From the NCBI GenBank assembly GCA_021772555.1, contig JAJFLT010000316.1:1-5526 (forward strand): DNA of 5,526 nt. The letters are read 5' to 3'. Source of the DNA: Opitutales bacterium (GTDB lineage Bacteria > Verrucomicrobiota > Verrucomicrobiia > Opitutales > UBA2987). Below, one piece after another: positions 1-4,515 of the stretch. Made by a program: the position numbers and the translations under genes. Numbering within the stretch: position 1 is the first letter of the stretch; the number at the start of each line of letters is the position of its first letter. The notes below the pieces were generated by a model. The model did no database searches. It saw only the letters and a list, made by a program, of their open reading frames with translations, and was not told where the DNA came from.

Positions 1-11
1 TTGAACCATGA

Positions 12-27
12 GCGTTTTAAAAAACGC
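12..27. repeat. Short perfect dyad GCGTTTT-AA-AAAACGC
   Basis: Seven-base arms GCGTTTT and AAAACGC flank a two-base centre (AA). The dyad lies about 87 bp past the regulator's stop codon. A two-base loop cannot form in RNA, so a transcript would fold as at most six pairs around a four-base loop, and no U-tract follows on either strand. It is therefore a poor intrinsic terminator. A protein-binding dyad or a chance AT-rich palindrome is equally possible. A further small palindrome, TTGATTCAA, lies at 36-44. Confidence 0.35.
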
Positions 28-84
28 CAACACGTTTGATTCAATTAATTTTCTCTGGAAAACTGGGGAGTATAGGCCGAATCA

Positions 85-96
85 GGCTTTTAAGCC
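85..96. repeat. Short dyad GGCTT-TT-AAGCC beyond the regulator stop
   Basis: Five-base arms GGCTT and AAGCC flank TT. The dyad starts 18 bp beyond the minus-strand stop codon at 114-116, where a terminator of the regulator would be expected. The hairpin is short and no T-run follows on the minus strand, so it does not qualify as a Rho-independent terminator. It resembles the dyads at 12-27 and 1637-1654 in having GC-rich ends and a T/A-tract core. Apart from these dyads, nothing coding was recognised in positions 1-113. Confidence 0.25.
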
Positions 97-113
97 GACA
101 CCCCTTGGGCAAA

Positions 114-1322
114 TCAATCCGAAGGAGCCATTTTCATGGAAGTGCCGGAACTGAATACGGGGATCATGGATTGATGGAGTTCGGGTGTTTTTCCCTGCAC
201 CACGGCGCACAAGTAATTGACCAACTGCTCGCCCAACGCTTCCAGAGGTGGAGCGATTGTCGCCAGGCTCTCGCCTGTTGGCAGGGTAGGTATGGCGACG
301 CCGTCGAGTATATTGTGTAAAAGGGATGTCCGTTTGAAATAATCTTTGAAGGGAGATTCCATCAGCAAGAGAATTGGGTATAGTCCTTCCGAAGCGAGAT
401 TGATTATCCCGGTTATCTCCTTGCGCTGTTTAAGAAAGCGTTCCAGGTCCACGGCATCTATTTTATAAGCCGACCATTTAGTTCCAGCTTTGCCTATTGT
501 TTTCTGGATGGCTCCCGCTTCGGTTTTTATAACGTAGAAATTCTTTTCTTCCAATCTGATACCAAAAGATTTCGCAGTCTGGGTTAATGTGCTTATTTTG
601 TCGCTAAAGTAATCATCCTGGGGGTTGCGTAATATCATTGCGAGGCTACGGTGACCTCTTGCTTGAAATTGCGATAAAACCATGGAGGCAAAGACTAAAT
701 TGTTTTCTTGGATTAGTGGAAGGTTCAATTCCTTGAGCTTCCGCATGGTTGCCACAACCGGAATGTCGTGCGCTATAAGCTCTTTGAGTAGAGGAACATC
801 CGAATCTATCGCATGCAGCCAAGCTATTCCGCTGGGACGCGTCGAAAGGATTCGCTCAAGATCAATTTTGGCATTTTCTGGGTCAGAACGGAAGGAGTTT
901 TTGCGTTGGTAAAAGGAGACTACTGCACGGTTTTTTTCAGCTACATTGATCATTCCAGTGAAGATCTTTCCCGTAAACCAGGGTTCCGTAGGCGCGGTGT
1001 AAGAAGGCATCACGGTAAGTATATTGAGCTGTCCACGGGACCGAATTTCCTCGACCTTGTTCGTAACGTAAAATCCACTGCCAGGACGTGCTTGGAGAAA
1101 CCCTTCATCCACCAGAATATTCACCGCCGAGCGAACCGTAGGTAGGCTGCGGCCGGTTTCCTGAATCAGTTTTCGGATTGAATAAAAGCGCTGGCCGGTT
1201 CCGAATTTTCCTTTCAGAAGTTCCTGGCGCAAATTATTGGCAATCTCAAGGTAACGAGGATCCGATCCTACTGATTTCGATTTGGCTGTGGATCTTGGTC
1301 GATATTTTCGGTTCTCGCGCAT
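114..1322 (-). CDS. GntR-family transcriptional regulator with LacI-type sensor domain
   Basis: This is a cytoplasmic DNA-binding regulator of 402 residues from the ATG at 1322; a TTG at 1337 would add five (407). Counting from that TTG, a GntR winged helix spans about residues 28-93. It contains the pattern SIRKL..ETGRSLPTVRSAV..L..EGFL and ends in the wing signature RPGSGFYV. From about residue 104 to the end there is a periplasmic-binding-protein-like sensor of the LacI/GalR type. Supporting segments are SGIAWLHAIDSDVP, IPVVATMR near 192, the ARGHRSLAMI turn near 226-235 (compare LGHR.IA.I in LacI proteins), a TGIINLASEGLYP segment near 309, and a closing ALGEQLVNYL..VVQGKTP. Family members usually bind palindromic operators and release or rearrange on binding a small molecule, often a sugar. 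The gene is divergent from the receptor, which is the typical position for a local regulator. No Shine-Dalgarno sequence precedes either start; ATG is preferred on codon grounds. The ligand is unknown and the gene appears intact. Confidence 0.9.
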   Translation of the reverse strand: MRENRKYRPRSTAKSKSVGSDPRYLEIANNLRQELLKGKFGTGQRFYSIRKLIQETGRSLPTVRSAVNILVDEGFLQARPGSGFYVTNKVEEIRSRGQLNILTVMPSYTAPTEPWFTGKIFTGMINVAEKNRAVVSFYQRKNSFRSDPENAKIDLERILSTRPSGIAWLHAIDSDVPLLKELIAHDIPVVATMRKLKELNLPLIQENNLVFASMVLSQFQARGHRSLAMILRNPQDDYFSDKISTLTQTAKSFGIRLEEKNFYVIKTEAGAIQKTIGKAGTKWSAYKIDAVDLERFLKQRKEITGIINLASEGLYPILLLMESPFKDYFKRTSLLHNILDGVAIPTLPTGESLATIAPPLEALGEQLVNYLCAVVQGKTPELHQSMIPVFSSGTSMKMAPSD

Positions 1323-1334
1323 AATGATGTTAAT

Positions 1335-1349
1335 CAACTGTGTATGTTG
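1335..1349. promoter_or_regulatory. Candidate operator at the regulator's start
   Basis: CAAC-TGTGTAT-GTTG has perfect four-base arms and overlaps both the TTG start option and the predicted -10 of the regulator. It contains TGTATGT (1341-1347), a word repeated exactly at 1600-1606 inside the dyad upstream of the receptor. This position would suit autoregulation. The arms are short, so chance is not excluded. Confidence 0.25.
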
Positions 1350-1369
1350 CCAAAACCAGGGCGAGTCAA
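1341..1369 (-). promoter_or_regulatory. Possible sigma70-type promoter of the regulator
   Basis: Read on the minus strand, TTGACT (1369-1364) is a five-of-six match to the -35 consensus. After a 17-base spacer comes CATACA (1346-1341), a weak three-of-six match to the -10. Transcription would start very near the ATG at 1322, giving a very short or absent leader, which fits the missing Shine-Dalgarno sequence. The -10 overlaps the dyad at 1335-1349. Confidence 0.3.
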
Positions 1370-1375
1370 TTTTTT

Positions 1376-1435
1376 CTTGATAGAGAACAAATTAGTAGCT
1401 CAACAATTTTCGCCGCCCATTATTTCGCTATCAAG
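1376..1435. repeat. Imperfect inverted repeat with 17-nt arms in the divergent intergenic region
   Basis: The left arm CTTGATAGAGAACAAAT (1376-1392) and right arm ATTATTTCGCTATCAAG (1419-1435) pair at 14 of 17 positions. The outer eight bases (CTTGATAG / CTATCAAG) are perfect. The arms are 26 bp apart, with centres 43 bp apart, about four helical turns. The repeat lies just upstream of the predicted -35 of the regulator. It could be a paired operator or a DNA or RNA stem-loop. No terminal duplication or transposase is present, so a mobile-element remnant is not supported. Confidence 0.5.
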
Positions 1436-1529
1436 TTTCTTTTAAAGTTCCTGAATTCCAGTAAGTATCAATTTAAATCTGAAACTCGTGCCTTTCCAGT
1501 AGCACTGTTGTGTAGTTTTTGGATAAAAA

Positions 1530-1547
1530 GGTTATCAGTATATTACC
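1530..1547. promoter_or_regulatory. Candidate upstream operator half-site region containing CAGTATAT
   Basis: GGTTATCAGTATATTACC has interrupted dyad symmetry: the outer GGT pairs with ACC and an inner AT pair also matches. It includes CAGTATAT (1536-1543), which recurs in inverse orientation as ATATACTG at 1594-1601, with centres 58 bp apart. Two related sites in one promoter region would suit a dimeric or looping regulator such as the divergent GntR/LacI-type protein. This is suggestive only. Confidence 0.25.
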
Positions 1548-1576
1548 AAAATAATTGAAAAAATTTAAATAATGTA

Positions 1577-1607
1577 TTGACAAGCCAAATAATATATACT
1601 GTATGTA
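1577..1607 (+). promoter_or_regulatory. Possible receptor promoter with overlapping operator dyad
   Basis: A consensus -35 hexamer TTGACA is at 1577-1582. No good -10 lies at 17 bp: TATACT (1595-1600) is only 12 bp away, and TATGTA (1602-1607) is 19 bp away. The expected -10 area is occupied by TATATACTGTATGTA (1593-1607), centred on T1600 with six of seven base pairs symmetric and a perfect core ATAC-T-GTAT. A dyad over the -10 region is a classic position for repression. The poor -10 could also mean an activated promoter or a different sigma factor. The leader would be about 100 nt. Confidence 0.3.
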
Positions 1608-1636
1608 AACGGATGAGGTTTTAAACTCCTGATCGG

Positions 1637-1654
1637 GCCTTTTAATTAAAAGGC
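1637..1654. repeat. Perfect 18-bp palindrome GCCTTTTAATTAAAAGGC
   Basis: All nine base pairs are symmetric. The site lies 58 bp before the ATG at 1713 and downstream of the proposed promoter, so it falls in the presumed receptor leader. In RNA it could form a seven-pair stem (GCCUUUU/AAAAGGC) with an AAUU loop. The downstream sequence is somewhat T-rich but has no uninterrupted T-run, so a terminator or attenuator is weakly supported. The alternative is an operator bound as DNA by the divergent regulator or another dimeric factor. Confidence 0.55.
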
Positions 1655-1712
1655 GAATTTCTGTTGTTTGTAGCCGCCCCAAGTTAACCCAATAACCTTA
1701 CCCTAAATTAAA

Positions 1713-4151
1713 ATGAAGATAGAAATCGATTTCATTCAACGCATCATGAAGCTTATAGCTTTCACTCTTTTCCCATTGGCATTTCTACTGTGTTCCGTTC
1801 AAGCTCAAATCGAAAATGTCGCTGAGGATGAGCGGGAAAAGAATATTGAAGTGCTGTCGGTTTTCGAGGTCAATGCATCCAAGGATGTTGGATACCAGGC
1901 AGGAATGGCGATTACGGCCACAAGGATTGGCACTGCCATTATCGATACCCCACTCAACGTCCACGTGGTTACCAGTCAATTCATCGAAGATTTGAATCTC
2001 GACCGAATAGGCGAATCCGTCCGCTACGTCAGTGGCGCCGTGGGGGATGATCGAATATTTGATACGGGTGGCATACGGCTGCGGGGACAACCAAGCGGGA
2101 ATCCCTTTCGAAATGGTTATCAGAGAGCCAGGTCTATTGGGACGGAAAATGTAGAGCGCATTGAGGTGGTTAAGGGTCCCGCAACTGTATTTTTTGGATC
2201 GGGAAATCCGGGCGGTATTATCAATTATATCACGAAGCGTCCGGTCTTCGAAAACAGATTTGCATTGCAGTACACCTATGGCAGTTATGAATTTCATAAA
2301 GTTCAAGTGGACGGGCAAATTGTCTTGGGTGATAGTAAAACTATTGGCGCTCGCTTATTCGCGTCCTATGAAGACGGTGATGACTTTCGCGATTTCGAGA
2401 CCAGAGAAGTCAAATATATTTCGCCCTCTTTTCGGTGGCGGCCCTCTTCTGGTTTCGAGTTGTCGGCGGAATTCGAATATCGCAGACAAACTGGAAATGA
2501 GGCCACAGTCAACTTGGCCGCAAACCCTGCTTTCTTGGCCGATTGGGCCAACCCTCCGCAGGATGTGCAAGATGCCACTGGCCGTGATGCTGCCAATTTA
2601 CAGAGTCGTTGGCGAATCAGCGATTCCAGATGGGCCGGGGATATTGAAGCAACACGTGGGGAGCGTCCTTTTCGTATAACGAATTATGTTACTGATCTCA
2701 GCCCGCGAGGCTTGAAATTCAATCCCGGAGGTCCCGATGCTTTCGAGACCCATAACGCCGACGCCTTCAATCTTGAAGCGAAATTTCATCCTGCGGATTG
2801 GTTGGATTTGAGGTATGGCTTCAGTTGGGTGGATACAAGCTTTGAAGATATCGAGGTACCTATAACCGTCAACGGAGATGGAACCATTCGCCTGGATAGA
2901 CTTCGCAGCCGTCCCGCATCATCCGAAACTTACTCCCACCAACTGGACCTTTTGCTCAATTTTGATTTTGCCGGAGTGGAGAATAAATTGATTATCGGTT
3001 TTGAACGTGTGAATGACGAAACCCTGAATCAGAACCGTTCTTTTGATTTCAACCTGGAGGACGATGTCCTTGATGCCGCCGGAAACACCTTGAGCGGCCG
3101 CAATGTCTGGCGTTACTGGGATCCCAGGATTCACGATCCACTGTCCGCAAACAAATTATCGACCGGCTTTAGTTCGGCCTTTTCCACCGGAGACACCGAG
3201 CGCAATGCCTATTATATAACTCATCAAGGGACCCTATTCAATGGACGCCTCCACACTATGGCGGGCCTTCGTTATACCGACTTCAATTCGCAAGGCGCCA
3301 ACCAGAATGGCCCTCTGGATTCCAATGCAATTCATGAAAAAGTTCCCATGGTAGGCGTCAATTATCGCATTGCCGACGGCTTCAGCTTTTTCGCCAGTTA
3401 TAGTGAGAATTTTATTCCCACCTTCAATATCAGTGCAACCGGCCCGGGGGTCCAACCGGGAGAAGCCTTTTTGCTGCCACCGGAAAGCGCAGCCGGCTGG
3501 GATGTAGGAATCAAGACCGACTGGATGGATAACAAACTATCGGGAACATTTACCGTTTTCCAGTTGGAGAGGCAGAACCTGGCCCGAAACGACATTGCCA
3601 AGCGCGAAGCCGATCCTCGAAACAATGACACCGACGCTGACAACGATGTATTCTTTGTCACCACTTCAGGTTTAGAGCGTTCTCAAGGACTCGAACTGGA
3701 CTTGATCTGGACGCCAAACACCAATTATCAACTACTGCTTGCCTATTCCTACACATGGGATGCGAAACTGGTTAGTAATCCCGCTTTGGAAGTTGGCTCG
3801 GTGGCCGAACAAGTCTTGATCGGACGCCGGCTGCGGACCGCCCCCGAGCATTTGTTTAGCATGTTTAATAAATATACCTTTTCCGAAGGTCCCTTGAAAG
3901 GCATTTCATTGGGCGGTGGTTTTCGCTATACGGGAGAGCATGGACCCCTCCATCACAATTTTCAGTTTAACCTTATTAACGAGTCTTCTTTCATCGTTGA
4001 CGCCTTCATTGGTTACAAGACCAAGGTGGGGAAATCGAATGTCAGTTTTATGCTTAACCTTGAGAATTTGACCGATGAAAATTATTTTGTCGGGAATCGG
4101 GCGGCTGGTGATCCGTTAAAGGTATTCTTTACTTCGAAAATCTCCTTTTAA
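1713..4151 (+). CDS. TonB-dependent outer-membrane receptor, siderophore-receptor-like
   Basis: This is a complete 812-residue receptor that would import a bulky ligand across the outer membrane using TonB-ExbB-ExbD energy. A signal peptide lies at residues 12-31: Met-Lys, a hydrophobic core, then likely cleavage after SVQA. That favours translation from Met12 (ATG at 1746); the ATG at 1713 gives an 11-residue extension. No Shine-Dalgarno sequence decides between them. After cleavage comes an acidic linker, then EVLSVFEVNAS (46-56), a probable TonB-box region, and DVGYQAG. The plug spans about 75-178, with VHVVTSQFIEDL, GIRLRGQPSG, ERIEVVKGPATVFFGSG and NPGGIINYITKRP all matching plug signatures. 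The remaining 630 or so residues show alternating beta-strand patterns of a 22-strand barrel and end in NLENLTDENYF and a terminal Phe (TSKISF), the expected outer-membrane insertion signal. Length is normal. The plug resembles FhuE/FoxA-type siderophore receptors, but this subtype also serves other ligands, so the substrate is unassigned. Confidence 0.95.
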   Translation: MKIEIDFIQRIMKLIAFTLFPLAFLLCSVQAQIENVAEDEREKNIEVLSVFEVNASKDVGYQAGMAITATRIGTAIIDTPLNVHVVTSQFIEDLNLDRIGESVRYVSGAVGDDRIFDTGGIRLRGQPSGNPFRNGYQRARSIGTENVERIEVVKGPATVFFGSGNPGGIINYITKRPVFENRFALQYTYGSYEFHKVQVDGQIVLGDSKTIGARLFASYEDGDDFRDFETREVKYISPSFRWRPSSGFELSAEFEYRRQTGNEATVNLAANPAFLADWANPPQDVQDATGRDAANLQSRWRISDSRWAGDIEATRGERPFRITNYVTDLSPRGLKFNPGGPDAFETHNADAFNLEAKFHPADWLDLRYGFSWVDTSFEDIEVPITVNGDGTIRLDRLRSRPASSETYSHQLDLLLNFDFAGVENKLIIGFERVNDETLNQNRSFDFNLEDDVLDAAGNTLSGRNVWRYWDPRIHDPLSANKLSTGFSSAFSTGDTERNAYYITHQGTLFNGRLHTMAGLRYTDFNSQGANQNGPLDSNAIHEKVPMVGVNYRIADGFSFFASYSENFIPTFNISATGPGVQPGEAFLLPPESAAGWDVGIKTDWMDNKLSGTFTVFQLERQNLARNDIAKREADPRNNDTDADNDVFFVTTSGLERSQGLELDLIWTPNTNYQLLLAYSYTWDAKLVSNPALEVGSVAEQVLIGRRLRTAPEHLFSMFNKYTFSEGPLKGISLGGGFRYTGEHGPLHHNFQFNLINESSFIVDAFIGYKTKVGKSNVSFMLNLENLTDENYFVGNRAAGDPLKVFFTSKISF

Positions 4152-4297
4152 TTCTTCTGCAATGGTATTGATGCCCTCTTTCAATTACCGACATGACAAC
4201 ATTGTGCGAAGTTCAATGAAGTAACCGAGTAGCGGAATAAGAAATAATGCCTGAAAATATGGGAGCTTCGTTTTGATTAAATGACGCGTAGGTAATT

Positions 4298-4321
4298 CGA
4301 GGGTGACTGTTGTCGTCCTCG
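4298..4321 (+). repeat. Stem-loop with 10-bp stem and UGUU loop
   Basis: CGAGGGUGAC pairs with GUCGUCCUCG across a UGUU tetraloop: eight Watson-Crick pairs plus a G-U and a U-G. After one T-T mismatch, three further A-U pairs (4294-4296 with 4323-4325) extend the stem. No U-tract follows, so it is not a canonical intrinsic terminator. It could stabilise the 3' end of the receptor mRNA or be part of a structured leader or small RNA. The G-U pairs make the fold better on the plus-strand transcript. Confidence 0.5.
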
Positions 4322-4337
4322 TATTCACGTTATCATG

Positions 4338-4347
4338 GATTTAAATC
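4338..4347. repeat. Perfect 10-bp palindrome GATTTAAATC
   Basis: Five-base arms are perfectly symmetric, and one further outer pair (T4336 with A4349) also matches. It lies 17 bp after the hairpin at 4298-4321. It may be a protein-binding site, but ten bases of AT-rich symmetry are not rare by chance. Confidence 0.3.
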
Positions 4348-4374
4348 AAGGAATAATGGCCCGAGCTTAAGAGA

Positions 4375-4384
4375 GTGATATCAC
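4375..4384. repeat. Perfect 10-bp palindrome GTGATATCAC
   Basis: GTGAT/ATCAC arms are contiguous. They carry the GTGA and TCAC words of Crp/Fnr half-sites, but with only two bases between them instead of the usual six, so a standard Crp site is not supported. Its position, 131 bp before the aminotransferase ATG, would allow a regulatory role. Confidence 0.3.
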
Positions 4385-4481
4385 AACCTTCACCTCTATC
4401 TTTAGTGAAAAAGGCGGGAACCCAGGAAGGGTAGACGGGTGGCTTTAAGATTAGTCACGTAAAGGAAGGGATTTTATTCTC

Positions 4482-4499
4482 ATGCTAGTGCAGCTCTAA
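4482..4499 (+). other. Possible five-codon leader ORF (MLVQL)
   Basis: A purine-rich AAAGGAAGGG (4461-4470) is the best Shine-Dalgarno-like sequence in this intergenic region. It precedes an ATG at 4482 by 11 bases, slightly far. The frame reads MLVQL and stops at TAA (4497-4499), 16 bases before the aminotransferase ATG and in a different frame. It might be a translated leader or just a chance ATG near a ribosome-binding-like sequence. It is too short to judge by composition. Confidence 0.15.
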
Positions 4500-4510
4500 T
4501 AGTGACTATT
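4498..4510 (+). promoter_or_regulatory. Small hairpin immediately upstream of the aminotransferase start
   Basis: AATAG-TGA-CTATT gives a five-pair stem with a three-base loop and ends five bases before the ATG at 4516. It occupies the place where a Shine-Dalgarno sequence would be. It is AT-rich and weak as RNA, so it might modulate initiation or be a small DNA dyad, or be chance. Confidence 0.2.
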
Positions 4511-4515
4511 TAAAA

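Larger units (their letters stand above)
1338..1712. other. Divergent AT-rich intergenic region between regulator and receptor
   Basis: These 375 bp separate the two divergent genes and hold no convincing coding sequence. Open frames on both strands here (1340-1558 plus, 1473-1682 minus) have translations rich in Phe, Tyr, Ile and Asn with no recognisable motif, as AT-rich spacer DNA produces. The region contains the inverted repeat at 1376-1435, operator-like dyads around 1530-1547 and 1593-1607, the -35-like TTGACA at 1577-1582, and the perfect palindrome at 1637-1654. The length and dyad density suggest both divergent promoters and their control sites are located here. Confidence 0.6.
4152..4515. 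other. Intergenic region between receptor and aminotransferase
   Basis: These 364 bp hold no supportable gene. No standard Rho-independent terminator follows the receptor: the nearest pairing, CGAAG at 4208 with CTTCG at 4266-4270 before TTTT, has only five pairs and a loop of about 50 nt. The region contains a strong hairpin (4298-4321), perfect palindromes at 4338-4347 and 4375-4384, a five-codon mini-ORF (4482-4499) and a small hairpin (4498-4510) just before the aminotransferase start. No convincing -35/-10 pair was found, though the gap suggests separate expression of the downstream gene. Confidence 0.5.

Noticed and set aside
23..30. Receptor signal peptide as a lipoprotein signal (Cys27 of the receptor, FLLC)
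   Set aside because: Coordinates here are residues. The position before Cys is Leu rather than Gly, Ala or Ser, and a good signal peptidase I site (SVQA) follows, as expected for a barrel protein.
36..320. Plus-strand open frame of 94 codons over the 3' end of the regulator
   Set aside because: It is antisense to the sensor domain's C-terminus and has no recognisable motif.
1340..1558. Plus-strand open frame of 72 codons in the divergent spacer
   Set aside because: It has a GTG start at the regulator's 5' end, AT-driven composition and no recognisable motif, and it overlaps all candidate regulatory elements.
1473..1682. Minus-strand open frame of 69 codons in the divergent spacer
   Set aside because: The translation is rich in Ile, Tyr, Phe and Asn with no domain signature, and it crosses the likely receptor promoter and leader.
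1785..2318. Minus-strand open frame of 177 codons inside the receptor gene
   Set aside because: It lies antisense to the conserved plug domain, whose plus-strand translation is unambiguous, and shows no family motif of its own.
2161..2679. Plus-strand open frame of 172 codons in another frame of the receptor gene
   Set aside because: It is an out-of-frame shadow: the receptor frame is intact and carries the expected plug and barrel patterns through this stretch.
4162..4224. Twenty-codon plus-strand ORF just after the receptor stop
   Set aside because: It has no Shine-Dalgarno sequence, no motif and no distinctive composition; it is expected by chance.
4375..4384. GTGATATCAC as a Crp/Fnr-type site
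   Set aside because: The half-site words are separated by two bases rather than the six needed for the standard TGTGA-N6-TCACA arrangement.
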